From Synergistales bacterium (GTDB lineage: Bacteria > Synergistota > Synergistia > Synergistales > Aminithiophilaceae): a DNA stretch of 64,000 nt. Made by a program: the position numbers and the translations under genes. The stretch spans positions 1-64,000 of the forward strand of contig JAHDQY010000046.1 in NCBI GenBank assembly GCA_018433595.1, read 5' to 3'. Each line of letters starts with the position of its first letter. Within the stretch, counting starts at the first letter, position 1. The notes beneath the pieces are model-generated. The model had not been told where the DNA came from. It searched no databases and was given only the letters and a program-made list of their open reading frames with translations. Positions 1-8,190 of this stretch are shown here, one piece after another.

Positions 1-90
1 CTGATCCACATCATCTGGGCCATCCTGAAGAGCCGGAAGCCCTTCGACCCCGGCCGAGTGCCCCCTGTTCCGGAAACCCAGCCGGTCTGA
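1..90 (+). CDS. IS110-family transposase, C-terminal end (partial)
   Basis: An open frame enters from the left edge and stops at 88-90. Only 29 residues are visible (beginning LIHIIWAILKSRKPFDP). The Ala/Leu-x-x-Ile-Trp-Ala-Ile/Met-Leu-Lys pattern followed by a Phe-Asp/Tyr-Asp pair is how the Transposase_20 domain of IS110/IS1111 DEDD transposases usually ends. This rests on a short tail, so the family call is tentative. The catalytic part lies outside the window, so it cannot be judged whether the element is intact. The sequence immediately downstream is hairpin-rich, as is common around IS110 insertion sites. Confidence 0.5.
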   Translation: MIHIIWAILKSRKPFDPGRVPPVPETQPV

Positions 91-125
91 AAGTTCCTCT
101 TTTCGGGGCTTGACGGAATACGGTA

Positions 126-168
126 TCTACACATTTGACAAGGAGATTCATCTTGTCAAATGTGTAGA
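126..168. repeat. Perfect 17-bp inverted repeat (hairpin)
   Basis: Arms 126-142 and 152-168 (TCTACACATTTGACAAG and its exact complement) enclose a 9-nt loop. It lies 36 nt after the transposase stop and has no U-tract on either side, so it is not an ordinary terminator. It may be a transposon-end or REP-type structure. Confidence 0.8.
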
Positions 169-169
169 C

Positions 170-209
170 CTGACCCCGACCTTGCTAGGTCTGACCCCGC
201 ATTAGACCT
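170..209. repeat. REP-like direct and inverted repeats
   Basis: The 9-mer CTGACCCCG occurs at 170-178 and again at 191-199. AGGTCT (187-192) and AGACCT (204-209) form a 6-bp stem around the second copy. Together with the hairpin at 126-168 this makes a compact palindromic cluster between the transposase and the next gene, resembling REP/BIME units. Confidence 0.55.
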
Positions 210-219
210 CTGGTTCGCG

Positions 220-978
220 CTACGGCCATTCGCGATAGTAGAGTTTCTTCCAGGTGAAGCTGGAGAGGGCCTCCGCAGAGGGATGATGTCCTTTGGACAT
301 GGTGCCGAAGTCCTTGGCCAGGCTGTCGTAGCTCTTGCGGAGGGCTTCATCTCCTTCGGCCTGAGCGACGAGGAGGGTGACCTCCTGAAGCTGCCGGTAG
401 ATTGCGGGGACGATGGTGAACCCCGGTCCGTCCGGAGTCAGACCGATGGTGTAGACGAAAGAAAGAGTTCGCCCTTCCCGAGTCGGGGCCTCGTCATGAT
501 AAGGAGGGAGAGCCGGTGAAACGTAGAGGGCTCTCCCGGGGGGGAGGTCGACCTTGATGTAGAGGGAGTCCCACAGGGTGGCCGCCGTAGGGCTCTCTGC
601 GACCCAGAGACGGGGGCGGCGGGAGAGGTGGGCGATCCAGAGGTCGACTCCCTTTTTTGCGTCATCCTGGGCGAAGGAGAGTTGCCAGAGGAGATCGGGC
701 TTCCAGTCCGAATCGATGTAAGGCTGGCTGCGGTATTCCCGGACGAGGCGGTGTCCTTTGAGAGAGGGCAGCTCCTCCGTACCTGCGGGGCAGCGGAGAT
801 AGGCGGCACGGATAAGCCCGTCTCTCTCGTCCAGCAGCAGCGCTATGGGTTGGCCCGATACGGAAAGAACCCGGATATTGGAACTCCCTTCAGCTCGATT
901 TCCCCAGGGGAGGAGAAACAGCAGGGAGAAGAGAAGCAGAAGAGAAAGGCTCTTTTTGGGCGAGAGAAGAAATGACAA
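220..978 (-). CDS. Secreted protein of unknown function
   Basis: About 252 residues. The N-terminus has Lys-Lys followed by a run of Leu/Phe (LSLLLLFSLLFLLPWG) and then polar sequence, which is a Sec signal peptide, so the product should be exported. The rest is mostly beta-like with many Trp/Tyr residues; no known domain was recognised. Two adjacent TTG codons (981 and 978) could start translation; the second has the better spacing from the GGGAGGT Shine-Dalgarno sequence, so 978 was chosen. It is transcribed leftward, after the flavoprotein gene and its terminator, and its 3' end lies against the REP-like repeats next to the IS110 remnant. Confidence 0.7.
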   Translation of the reverse strand: MSFLLSPKKSLSLLLLFSLLFLLPWGNRAEGSSNIRVLSVSGQPIALLLDERDGLIRAAYLRCPAGTEELPSLKGHRLVREYRSQPYIDSDWKPDLLWQLSFAQDDAKKGVDLWIAHLSRRPRLWVAESPTAATLWDSLYIKVDLPPGRALYVSPALPPYHDEAPTREGRTLSFVYTIGLTPDGPGFTIVPAIYRQLQEVTLLVAQAEGDEALRKSYDSLAKDFGTMSKGHHPSAEALSSFTWKKLYYREWP

Positions 979-1011
979 CAAGGGACCTCCCTTCAGGTGC
1001 CGCGAAACTGC

Positions 1012-1052
1012 AAAAAACCCCCGTCATCATAGGGCTCGGCTGCGGCGGGGGT
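1012..1052 (-). terminator. Rho-independent terminator after the flavoprotein gene
   Basis: Reading leftward, ACCCCCG (1052-1046) pairs with CGGGGGT (1023-1017) around a 22-nt loop and is followed at once by a U6 tract (complement of 1012-1017). It lies 30 nt after the stop of the flavoprotein gene. Confidence 0.7.
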
Positions 1053-1081
1053 CAAGGGCGGGGGGAGAGGTCCCTGAGGGA

Positions 1082-2506
1082 CTAGTTTCCGGCGAAGAGT
1101 TTCTGGGCCATGAAAAGGATCTGCAGGTAGGGGTCGTTGACGTCGTTGTGGGCCGGAGAATGAATGAAATAGTGTCCTGCGAGATCCATGACCGTCTCCC
1201 GGCGGGTGATGACGTCGAGGAAGCGCTCGGCCAGGAAGAGAGGCGACTTGCCCTCCATGACGGCCTGAAAGCCGACGATCTGACCGGGAACGATGCCTCG
1301 GGCCGCGTCTTTTCCCGTTGCCGTGACAAGCTTCCAGAGCCCCTGCCTGTTTTGAGCCATGTAGGGTTCATGGGTGTTGTAGGGCAGGGTGAGCCCCATC
1401 ACGGCCAGATCGATGGCGGCGGCGGCCTCCTCGGTCCACCCGACGCTGGCCCAATGGAGCCCCAGCGTTTTGCTGACGCCCCAGGGCGTCGCCGGGGCCA
1501 TGGTCATGGGGCGGCCCAGGATCTGGCTGACGGCGACGAGGGCCTGCCGCATGGCAAGAGTCCCGATCAGGGGAAGGACAGGAGTCCCCGTGGGGCCGTC
1601 CGTGATCTGGGCGGCATCTCCGACGGCGAAGACGTCCGGATGGGAGGTCCGCATGGTCTCGTCGACGACGATGCCCCGTTCGACCCGGATCCCGGCCTCG
1701 CGGGCCAGTTCGGCGTTGGGGCGTACGCCGGTGGCGAAGATGATGCCGTCGGCTTCGATGGAGGTTCCGTTTTCGAGGGTGACGCCTTCGGAGGTGACCT
1801 CGGCGAGGACTGCGCCCTTGCCCACGGTGACGCCCCGTTCGACAAGGCGCTGTTCCAGATGGGCGGCGATGTCGCTGTCGAGGGCGGATGTTACGTGGGG
1901 GAGGGCTTCGAGGACGGTTACCGCGAGTCCCCGTTCGACAAGGGCCTCGACGATTTCAAGCCCGATCGCTCCCGTTCCGACGACGACGGCCTTTCCGGCT
2001 TTTTCTGCAAAGCTGTCGAGGGATCTGGCGTCCTGGGCGCCCCTGAGGCTGTAGATGTTGGAAGCAAGACGGCTCCGACGCACCCGCTCCTTGCCGTACC
2101 AGACCCAGGTGCCTTCGGAACCGCCGTCACCGAGAACTCCCTTGACGGGAGGAATCCAGGGGAGGGCCCCCGGAGCGAGAATCAGCTTCTCGAAGACGAT
2201 CTCTCTGCGTCCCGACTTCCCTTCGACGAGGGCCCGATGGCTTTCCATGTCGATCCGGGTCACTTCACCGAGGATGACGTCTTTCATCGTGTCGGGAGGC
2301 AGCTTGTCCGGTTTGGAGAGGTCGACGACAACTTTTTCCGGACCCTCGGGAATGAGGTTTCTCCCGATGGAGTAGGGGAGGCTGCAGATGACCGTCGGTT
2401 CCTCGTTGACGACGAGAGCGGCGTCGTCGAACCCCATGTTCCGCAGCATCATGTAGGAGACGCGTCCTCCGGGTCCGCCTCCGACGATAAGAACTTCTCG
2501 TTTCAT
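1082..2506 (-). CDS. FAD-dependent pyridine nucleotide-disulfide oxidoreductase, single-Cys (CoA-disulfide/persulfide reductase-like)
   Basis: 474 residues. An N-terminal FAD-binding Rossmann motif (VLIVGGGPGG, residues 5-14) is followed by Cys41 in ICSLPYSIG, which aligns with the single redox Cys of the CoA-disulfide reductase/NADH oxidase/persulfide reductase group (NCGLPYYIG). A second Rossmann motif for NAD(P)H (VVGTGAIGLEIVEAL) and the late FAD motif (HPDVFAVGDAA) are present. No rhodanese domain is fused. Expected activity is NAD(P)H-dependent reduction of a disulfide, persulfide or O2; the substrate cannot be read from sequence. Start: ATG 2506, directly after GGAGAG and just before the FAD motif; an ATG at 2524 is possible. 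Its own promoter contains a CstR/CsoR-like palindrome, which favours a role with reactive sulfur or metal stress. Confidence 0.85.
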   Translation of the reverse strand: MKREVLIVGGGPGGRVSYMMLRNMGFDDAALVVNEEPTVICSLPYSIGRNLIPEGPEKVVVDLSKPDKLPPDTMKDVILGEVTRIDMESHRALVEGKSGRREIVFEKLILAPGALPWIPPVKGVLGDGGSEGTWVWYGKERVRRSRLASNIYSLRGAQDARSLDSFAEKAGKAVVVGTGAIGLEIVEALVERGLAVTVLEALPHVTSALDSDIAAHLEQRLVERGVTVGKGAVLAEVTSEGVTLENGTSIEADGIIFATGVRPNAELAREAGIRVERGIVVDETMRTSHPDVFAVGDAAQITDGPTGTPVLPLIGTLAMRQALVAVSQILGRPMTMAPATPWGVSKTLGLHWASVGWTEEAAAAIDLAVMGLTLPYNTHEPYMAQNRQGLWKLVTATGKDAARGIVPGQIVGFQAVMEGKSPLFLAERFLDVITRRETVMDLAGHYFIHSPAHNDVNDPYLQILFMAQKLFAGN

Positions 2507-2587
2507 GGCGTTCTCTCCGGTCATGAGTCCGTCACTTCCTTCCCTTGAATGTGGTATGGCGTGGGCCGAAAGAATGTTTCCAGCCCA

Positions 2588-2615
2588 AATATACCACAAG
2601 GGGGTATATTGTCAA
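2588..2615 (-). promoter_or_regulatory. Sigma-70 promoter of the flavoprotein gene
   Basis: Reading leftward, TTGACA (2615-2610), 16-nt spacer, TATATT (2593-2588). The -35 box overlaps the stop codon of the upstream histidine phosphatase gene. Transcription would start near 2580, leaving a leader of about 75 nt. Confidence 0.75.
2589..2609. promoter_or_regulatory. Candidate CsoR/CstR-type operator
   Basis: A 21-bp palindrome, ATATACC (2589-2595), 7-nt centre, GGTATAT (2603-2609), fills the space between the -35 and -10 boxes. ATACC...GGTAT with a C/G-rich centre resembles the operators of the CsoR/RcnR/CstR repressor family; CstR sites control persulfide-handling genes. No such repressor gene is in the window. 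Confidence 0.5.
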
Positions 2616-3259
2616 ACCCATTCGGAGCTGAAGTCGGCGAGGTGACTTGTCGCGTTGAGGGAGATGAGCGAGAATCCCCTCTGGCTCTCGAAGGTGAGGG
2701 TGGAGTAGGAGGCGGTGTCGAAGTGGATCCGCCAGAAGTAGGGTTCGGAGATGGCCAGGCAGGCTGCGACGAGGGCTTTCAGGACGGTGCGATGGGTGAC
2801 GACGGCGAAGGTTTCGCCCCGGTGGCGGCCGATGAGGTGTTGCAGGTTGGAATAGGCCCGGCTCTGTACCTGGTCGAGCGTTTCGGCTCCGGGAAGGTGG
2901 AGCCTTTCGGGGTTTTTGAGCCAGAGTTCCCACTCCTCGGGATAATTCTGGGCGACTTCCTCTTTGGGCTGTCCTTCCCAGGGGCCGAGGGCCATGTTGA
3001 TGAAGCCCTGGACCTTTTCCAATGGCGCCGAGGTGGCCTCGGCGATGGGGCGGGCCGTTGCGACGGCTCTCACCAACGGGCTTGTGAAGATGTACGATGG
3101 GCCGAGAGGGGCCAGGGCTTCGGCGAGAGCCTGAGATTGAGCGATTCCCTTCTCTGTCAGGGGGAAGTCGTTTCGTCCCCTGAAAAAACCCTTTTCGTTG
3201 CCCTCGCTTTCGCCGTGGCGCACAAGCAGAATGGTCGTCCTGCGGTTTTTTGAGCGCAA
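2612..3259 (-). CDS. Histidine phosphatase family protein (phosphoglycerate mutase-like)
   Basis: About 215 residues. The catalytic RHGE motif is at residues 14-17 (LLVRHGESEGN), followed by the family's L-T-x-x-G (PLTEKGIAQSQ), the S-P-L-x-R-A segment and the second histidine in VVTHRTVLKAL. This is the GpmB/CobC-type phosphohistidine family. It could dephosphorylate a sugar phosphate, a nucleotide or alpha-ribazole phosphate; the substrate is not determined. Start: TTG 3259 follows GGGGAGGGG at proper distance; a GTG at 3280 would add seven residues. Its stop overlaps the promoter of the downstream flavoprotein gene, and its own promoter is divergent from hrcA. Confidence 0.8.
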   Translation of the reverse strand: MRSKNRRTTILLVRHGESEGNEKGFFRGRNDFPLTEKGIAQSQALAEALAPLGPSYIFTSPLVRAVATARPIAEATSAPLEKVQGFINMALGPWEGQPKEEVAQNYPEEWELWLKNPERLHLPGAETLDQVQSRAYSNLQHLIGRHRGETFAVVTHRTVLKALVAACLAISEPYFWRIHFDTASYSTLTFESQRGFSLISLNATSHLADFSSEWV

Positions 3260-3306
3260 AGATCTTCCCCTCCCCGACACTACGGTAAGATTTCTATTGC
3301 GCTCTC

Positions 3307-3312
3307 ATTATA
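3307..3312 (-). promoter_or_regulatory. -10 box for the histidine phosphatase gene
   Basis: A perfect TATAAT reading leftward, about 48 nt before the TTG start. No convincing -35 box is seen, so only the -10 element is claimed. Confidence 0.45.
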
Positions 3313-3345
3313 GACAAGAGGATGATGTGAGGCCTTTGACCTGTC

Positions 3346-3374
3346 TTGACAATGGGCGTTGCGGTTGATAAGGT
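3346..3374 (+). promoter_or_regulatory. Promoter of the hrcA operon
   Basis: TTGACA (3346-3351), 17-nt spacer, TAAGGT (3369-3374). The -10 box is weak but the location, immediately upstream of the CIRCE element, fits a class I heat-shock promoter. Confidence 0.6.
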
Positions 3375-3396
3375 ACTGGCAGTTTCTGCGGGCCTT

Positions 3397-3423
3397 TTGG
3401 CACTCGACATGTTTGAGTGCTAC
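3397..3423. promoter_or_regulatory. CIRCE element (HrcA operator)
   Basis: TTGGCACTC (3397-3405), a 9-nt spacer, GAGTGCTAC (3415-3423). This matches the CIRCE consensus TTAGCACTC-N9-GAGTGCTAA at 16 of 18 arm positions. It lies between the promoter and hrcA, so HrcA should repress its own operon. Confidence 0.93.
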
Positions 3424-3446
3424 CAAAGGGCAGAGGGGGTGGGTTC

Positions 3447-4469
3447 ATGCTGACGGAAAGGCAGTTGGAAGTTGTGTTGTCTGTCGTCTACGACTACATC
3501 GCAACCGGCGAGCCTGTCGGTTCTCGAACCGTCTCCCGACGTTACCTGACGGGGAAGAGTGCCGCAACGATTCGTAACGAGATGTCGGAGCTGAGCGATA
3601 TGGGCTATCTGAATCAGCCTCATACCTCTGCGGGGCGCATCCCGACGGCTAAGGCCTATCGGCTCTATGTGGATGCCATCCTGCAGCGGCGTCGGGAGCC
3701 GCTGGCGACGCTCGATGCCTTGCTGGGTGACCTCAGATCCAGACGTCAGGATGTGGAAACGGCGCTGACGATGATCTCCCAGCTCCTCTCCCGGCTGACC
3801 CGCAGCATCGGTCTGGCCGGCATGGAACTTATGGAGGAGGTCCTTGTCCAGCGCATCGATTTCCTGCCCGTCGATAGCTGCCATGCCCTGGCTCTGATGA
3901 TCCTTCAGGGAGGGCTTGTTCATCACCGGATGATCGAGTTCCCTTTCGAGATCCACTCAGGAGATCTGGAGGAACTCTCGGCCCGAATCAACCTCCTGGC
4001 TTCAGGCAGAGCATGGAATCAGGTACGGCGGAGCCTGAGCGCCTACCTCTCGGGGACTCTGGATCATCTCTCGCGCATCTGTCTTTCGGCTCTGGATATC
4101 ATCGATGCGGTGCTTTCGGGCCGTTCCATGAAGGTTATCACAGGAGGTACCCATCATATCCTCGGCCTTCCCGATTTTCAGGATATCGGCAAGCTCCAGG
4201 CTCTGGTCGCCCTCCTCGAGGAGGAGACGGCCCTGGAGAATCTCGTCAGGAGCGTTCCTCATGAGGAGGGCGTTTCCGTCGTCATCGGAGAAGAAAATCC
4301 TATCGAGGAGATGCAGGACTGTTCCATCGTCCTCAGTTCGGGGCAGACCGAGGGGAAACGTATGGTCATCGGCCTCATCGGCCCTCAGCGAATGGATTAC
4401 GAGGGGGCCATTGTGCTGCTCGAAGGACTTCTTCCTTACCTGACCCGGGTGCAGGACGATGATCGCTAG
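3447..4469 (+). CDS. hrcA: Heat-inducible transcription repressor HrcA
   Basis: 340 residues, usual family length. The N-terminal winged helix carries the family motifs SAATIRNEMSELSDMGYL and HTSAGRIPT; the rest is the GAF-like effector region. HrcA binds CIRCE and blocks transcription of chaperone genes, its activity being promoted by GroE in studied bacteria. Start: ATG 3447 after GAGGGGGT. It is first in the operon, with a CIRCE site 24 nt upstream, so autoregulation is expected. Confidence 0.97.
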   Translation: MLTERQLEVVLSVVYDYIATGEPVGSRTVSRRYLTGKSAATIRNEMSELSDMGYLNQPHTSAGRIPTAKAYRLYVDAILQRRREPLATLDALLGDLRSRRQDVETALTMISQLLSRLTRSIGLAGMELMEEVLVQRIDFLPVDSCHALALMILQGGLVHHRMIEFPFEIHSGDLEELSARINLLASGRAWNQVRRSLSAYLSGTLDHLSRICLSALDIIDAVLSGRSMKVITGGTHHILGLPDFQDIGKLQALVALLEEETALENLVRSVPHEEGVSVVIGEENPIEEMQDCSIVLSSGQTEGKRMVIGLIGPQRMDYEGAIVLLEGLLPYLTRVQDDDR

Positions 4470-4488
4470 ACAAGGAGCGTGACAGTTA

Positions 4489-5079
4489 ATGACACGAAAG
4501 GGGAAGAAGGCTTCCCATCCGGAAGAGCCTGATACGGAAAGGACCTTGAAAGACGAGGTTCAGGCTTCAGAGGCGGAAAAGCCTCAGGACGAAACAGCGG
4601 CCCTGCGTGGCCGCATCGAGGAGCTGGAGGCCCTTGCCGAAGCGCTCAGGAATGAAGCGGCGCGTGCCAAGGCGGATCTCTATAATTTCCGGCAGCGTGT
4701 GGATCGCGACAGGGCCCGTATGCGCCAAACCCTTCTTGAGGAGCTGGCTCTGCGCCTGCTCCCCGTGGTGGATAATCTCGATCGGGCTCTGACCTCGGGA
4801 GAAGGGGTCGCCGTCAAGGATCTTCGTGACGGCGTTTCCATGGTTCAGCGTCAGTTCCTCCAGACCCTGGCCGGCTTCGGCATCGTTCCCATCGATGCTG
4901 TCGGCTCCTCTTTCGATCCGGCTTTCCATGAGGCGGTGGCCCTCTACGAAACCACGGAAGAAGAAAAGGAGGGACGGGTGATCTGCGAGATCCTTAAAGG
5001 GTACTGTCTGGACGATCGGGTCATCCGGCCCGCACAGGTTCAGGTGGGCAAAAAAGTCGATTCGGACGACACGAAATAG
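4489..5079 (+). CDS. grpE: Nucleotide exchange factor GrpE
   Basis: 196 residues. A charged N-terminal coiled coil (about residues 20-80, including [20 protein letters not shown]) is followed by the conserved [12 protein letters not shown] segment and the C-terminal beta domain with [10 protein letters not shown]. GrpE releases ADP from DnaK. It sits 19 nt after hrcA and 14 nt before dnaK in the same operon. An AAGGAG sequence precedes the ATG. Confidence 0.96.
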   Translation: MTRKGKKASHPEEPDTERTLKDEVQASEAEKPQDETAALRGRIEELEALAEALRNEAARAKADLYNFRQRVDRDRARMRQTLLEELALRLLPVVDNLDRALTSGEGVAVKDLRDGVSMVQRQFLQTLAGFGIVPIDAVGSSFDPAFHEAVALYETTEEEKEGRVICEILKGYCLDDRVIRPAQVQVGKKVDSDDTK

Positions 5080-5093
5080 AAGAGGTGACTTTC

Positions 5094-6911
5094 ATGTCAA
5101 AGGTTATCGGTATCGATCTTGGCACGACAAACAGCGTTGTTGCCGTCAAAGAGGGAGAAAACATCACCATTATCGCCAACGCCGAGGGCAGCCGGCTGAC
5201 GCCTTCCGTCGTGGCCTTCACCAAGGAAGGGGAGCGTCTCGTCGGTCAGCTCGCCAAACGGCAGGCGATCGTCAACCCCGATCGGACCGTCCTGTCGATC
5301 AAGCGCAAGATGGGGACGGACCATGCCGTCGCCATCGACGGTAAGGCCTACACTCCCCAGGAGATCTCGGCCATGGTCCTTCAGAAGCTCAAAAAGGATG
5401 CCGAGGACTACCTGGGCGAGACGGTGACAAAGGCCATTGTCACCGTTCCGGCCTACTTCACTGACGCCCAGCGTCAGGCGACGAAGGATGCCGGGAAGAT
5501 TGCCGGCCTGGAAGTCCTGCGGATCATCAACGAACCGACGGCCGCCTGTTTGGCCTATGGAGCCAACAAGGAGGGGGAGCACAAGATTCTTGTCTTCGAT
5601 CTCGGCGGCGGGACCTTCGACGTCTCGATCCTCGATGTCGGCGAGGGAGTCTTCGAGGTCCTCGCCACCAGCGGTGACAATCTGCTCGGCGGTGACGACT
5701 GGGACGAGCGGATCGTCAAGTGGCTCGTCGAGGAGTTCCGCAAGGCTGAGGGGGTCGACCTCAGCAAGGACCGCATGGCCCTTCAGCGCCTCCGCGAGGC
5801 GGCGGAGAAGGCCAAGGTGGAGCTTTCCTCCATGGCGGAGACAACGCTCTCGCTGCCCTTCATCACGGCCAATCAGAGCGGCCCCAAGCACCTGGAGATG
5901 TCCCTCACGCGGGCGCGTTTCGAGGAGATGACGACGGATCTCATCGAACGCGTCGCCATCCCCTGCCGTCGCGCCCTTGAGGATTCGGGACTTTCGGCGT
6001 CTCAGATCGACAAGATCCTCCTTGTCGGCGGCTCGACGCGGATGCCCGCGGTTCAGCGCAAGGTCAAGGAGATCTTCGGCAAGGAGCCGACGAAGGGGAT
6101 CAACCCCGATGAATGCGTCGCCGCCGGTGCTGCGATCCAGGGCGCCATCATGACGGGCGAGCACAAGGACATCGTTCTCGTCGACGTGACTCCCCTCTCC
6201 CTGGGACTTGAAACGATGGGCGGCGTCTTCACGAAGATCATCGATCGCAACACGGCCATCCCTACGACGAAGAGTCAGATCTTCACCACCGCCGCCGATA
6301 ACCAGCCTCAGGTGGAGATCGTCGTCCTCCAGGGCGAGCGGGCCATGGCGGCCGACAACGTCAAACTGGGCTCGTTCACCCTCGACGGGATCCCCCCCGC
6401 ACCGCGGGGCATTCCTAAGATCGAGGTCTCCTTCAACATGGATGTCAACGGCATCCTCAACGTGACGGCCAAGGACATGGCCACCAACAAGGAGCAGCAC
6501 ATCACCATCGAGTCTTCCCGTCTCACCGACGAGGAGATCGAGCGCATGAAAAACGATGCCGAAGCCAACGAAGAGGCCGATCGCAGGAAGAAGGAGCTCA
6601 TCGAGGCCCGCAACGAGATCGAGAGCCTCAGCTATAACGCCGAAAAGCTGCTGAAAGATCTCGGCGACAAGGTCACGGCCGAGGAAAAAGGGCGCATCGA
6701 AGGCGAGATCTCCGAGGCGCGCAAGGCCCAGGAGGGCGAAGACGTCGGGGCCATCCGCAGCGTCGCCGAGAAGCTGACGAAGTCTCTTCAGGAGCTGTCG
6801 ACGCGTCTTTACGCCCAGCAGGCCGAGGCCGGCGGGAATTCGACGGATCAGTCCGGTGACGCTTCCGGAGAGACGGTGGACGCTGAATTCAAAGACTCCA
6901 CTCAGGCTTAG
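5094..6911 (+). CDS. dnaK: Molecular chaperone DnaK (Hsp70)
   Basis: 605 residues. It has all Hsp70 signatures: [12 protein letters not shown] near the start, the phosphate motif [27 protein letters not shown], the adenosine motif [13 protein letters not shown], the linker [13 protein letters not shown], then the substrate-binding beta domain and a complete helical lid. It is the general cytosolic Hsp70, working with the adjacent GrpE and DnaJ. Start: ATG 5094 after AGAGGTGA; an upstream GTG (5085) overlaps that Shine-Dalgarno sequence. A much shorter second Hsp70 is encoded at 11084. Confidence 0.98.
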   Translation: MSKVIGIDLGTTNSVVAVKEGENITIIANAEGSRLTPSVVAFTKEGERLVGQLAKRQAIVNPDRTVLSIKRKMGTDHAVAIDGKAYTPQEISAMVLQKLKKDAEDYLGETVTKAIVTVPAYFTDAQRQATKDAGKIAGLEVLRIINEPTAACLAYGANKEGEHKILVFDLGGGTFDVSILDVGEGVFEVLATSGDNLLGGDDWDERIVKWLVEEFRKAEGVDLSKDRMALQRLREAAEKAKVELSSMAETTLSLPFITANQSGPKHLEMSLTRARFEEMTTDLIERVAIPCRRALEDSGLSASQIDKILLVGGSTRMPAVQRKVKEIFGKEPTKGINPDECVAAGAAIQGAIMTGEHKDIVLVDVTPLSLGLETMGGVFTKIIDRNTAIPTTKSQIFTTAADNQPQVEIVVLQGERAMAADNVKLGSFTLDGIPPAPRGIPKIEVSFNMDVNGILNVTAKDMATNKEQHITIESSRLTDEEIERMKNDAEANEEADRRKKELIEARNEIESLSYNAEKLLKDLGDKVTAEEKGRIEGEISEARKAQEGEDVGAIRSVAEKLTKSLQELSTRLYAQQAEAGGNSTDQSGDASGETVDAEFKDSTQA

Positions 6912-6923
6912 GGGTGACATCAG

Positions 6924-8078
6924 TTGGCCCCCGGAGGACGTCGTGATTTCTATGAGGTTCTCGGCGTGCCGAAAGACGCCTCCGTCGAGGATATCAAGAA
7001 GGCCTACCGCCGTCTTGTTCGCAAGTACCATCCCGATGCCAATCCGGGCAACAAGGATGCGGAGCAGAAATTCAAGGAAGTCGCTGAGGCCTACGAGGTT
7101 CTGAGTGATTCTCAGAAACGGGCTCAGTACGATCAGTTCGGCACCGTCGGCGATATGCCGGGAGCCGGTTCGGGAGGGTTCCCCTTCGGAGAGGCCGGCG
7201 ATATGGGCGACGTCTTCGGAGACCTTTTCGAGACGATGTTCGGCGGCGGTTTCGGCGGATTCGGCGGTCGCCGCGCCGCTAACGCTCCGAGACGCGGCGC
7301 CGATCTGGAAATGGAAATCGTCCTCACTCTGGAGGAGGCCTATCGGGGGGTGACGCGGAAGATCGAGATCCCCCGGTGGCAGAGCTGTGAGCGCTGCGGC
7401 GGGACGGGCGCCGAGCCGGGCAGTTCCCCCAGGACCTGTCCCACCTGTGGCGGACGGGGGCAGGTGGAGCAGCGCCAGAAGACACCTTTCGGGGAGTTCG
7501 TTTCCGTCAACACCTGCCCCCAGTGTCAGGGACGGGGGAAGGTCATTGAAAAGCCCTGCTCGCGCTGCGGCGGCTCCGGCCGCTACCGTGACCGCCGCGC
7601 CGTCGAGGTGAAGATCCCTCCCGGCGTCGACAGGGGCACACGGCTGCGCATCGCCGGAGAAGGGGAGGCCGGCCTCAACGGGGGTCCGCCCGGTGATCTT
7701 TTCCTGATCATTTCCGTCAAGGCCGATCCCCGCTTCCGCCGTGAAGGCGATCACCTCCACGTGGAGGTTCACGTCGCCTTCCCCCAGGCGGCTCTGGGCT
7801 GCGAGATCAGAGTCCCGACTCTGGAGGGACTTCAGAACCTTGACGTCCCTTCGGGGACGCAGCCCGGTACGATCCTCCGCGTCAAGGGGAAGGGGATGCC
7901 CCGTCTTGCCGCCGGCGGCAGAATGGGCGATCTTTATGTCCACATCGCCGTCGACGTGCCTGTGAACCTGACGGAAAAGCAGAAGGCTCTGCTGGCCGGG
8001 CTGGCCAAGGAGATGGATGTTTCCGTCAAGGAATCTCAGGGCCTGCTGGACAAACTCAAAGGGTTTTTCGGCGCCTGA
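6924..8078 (+). CDS. dnaJ: Chaperone protein DnaJ (Hsp40)
   Basis: 384 residues. J-domain at 8-72 with the HPD motif in KYHPDANPG, a Gly/Phe-rich linker, the zinc region with four CxxCxGxG repeats ([32 protein letters not shown]) and the C-terminal substrate-binding domains. Stimulates DnaK ATPase. It starts with TTG after GGGGTGA, 12 nt downstream of dnaK. A strong terminator follows it. Confidence 0.97.
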   Translation: MAPGGRRDFYEVLGVPKDASVEDIKKAYRRLVRKYHPDANPGNKDAEQKFKEVAEAYEVLSDSQKRAQYDQFGTVGDMPGAGSGGFPFGEAGDMGDVFGDLFETMFGGGFGGFGGRRAANAPRRGADLEMEIVLTLEEAYRGVTRKIEIPRWQSCERCGGTGAEPGSSPRTCPTCGGRGQVEQRQKTPFGEFVSVNTCPQCQGRGKVIEKPCSRCGGSGRYRDRRAVEVKIPPGVDRGTRLRIAGEGEAGLNGGPPGDLFLIISVKADPRFRREGDHLHVEVHVAFPQAALGCEIRVPTLEGLQNLDVPSGTQPGTILRVKGKGMPRLAAGGRMGDLYVHIAVDVPVNLTEKQKALLAGLAKEMDVSVKESQGLLDKLKGFFGA

Positions 8079-8114
8079 AGAGGCCGTTCGTGCTAAACTT
8101 AAAAAGAGGGGTCA

Positions 8115-8143
8115 GGGGAGGCGACTACCGCCTCCCCTTTTTT
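8115..8143 (+). terminator. Rho-independent terminator after dnaJ
   Basis: GGGGAGGCG (8115-8123), 5-nt loop, CGCCTCCCC (8129-8137), then T6. A 9-bp perfect stem. It would separate heat-shock expression from the downstream methyltransferase genes, at least partly. Confidence 0.9.
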
Positions 8144-8190
8144 CACCCGATCCCCATCAAGATTTCGAGATCGGCGAAAGGAGGGAGACC

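Noticed and set aside
845-2548. 567-codon frame opposite the flavoprotein gene
   Set aside because: The minus-strand gene has FAD and NAD motifs, a promoter and a terminator; the plus frame has none.
5097-7943. 948-codon open frame antisense to dnaK-dnaJ
   Set aside because: The sense strand encodes DnaK and DnaJ with all family motifs. Antisense frames stay open because of high GC and codon bias. No Shine-Dalgarno sequence or domain.
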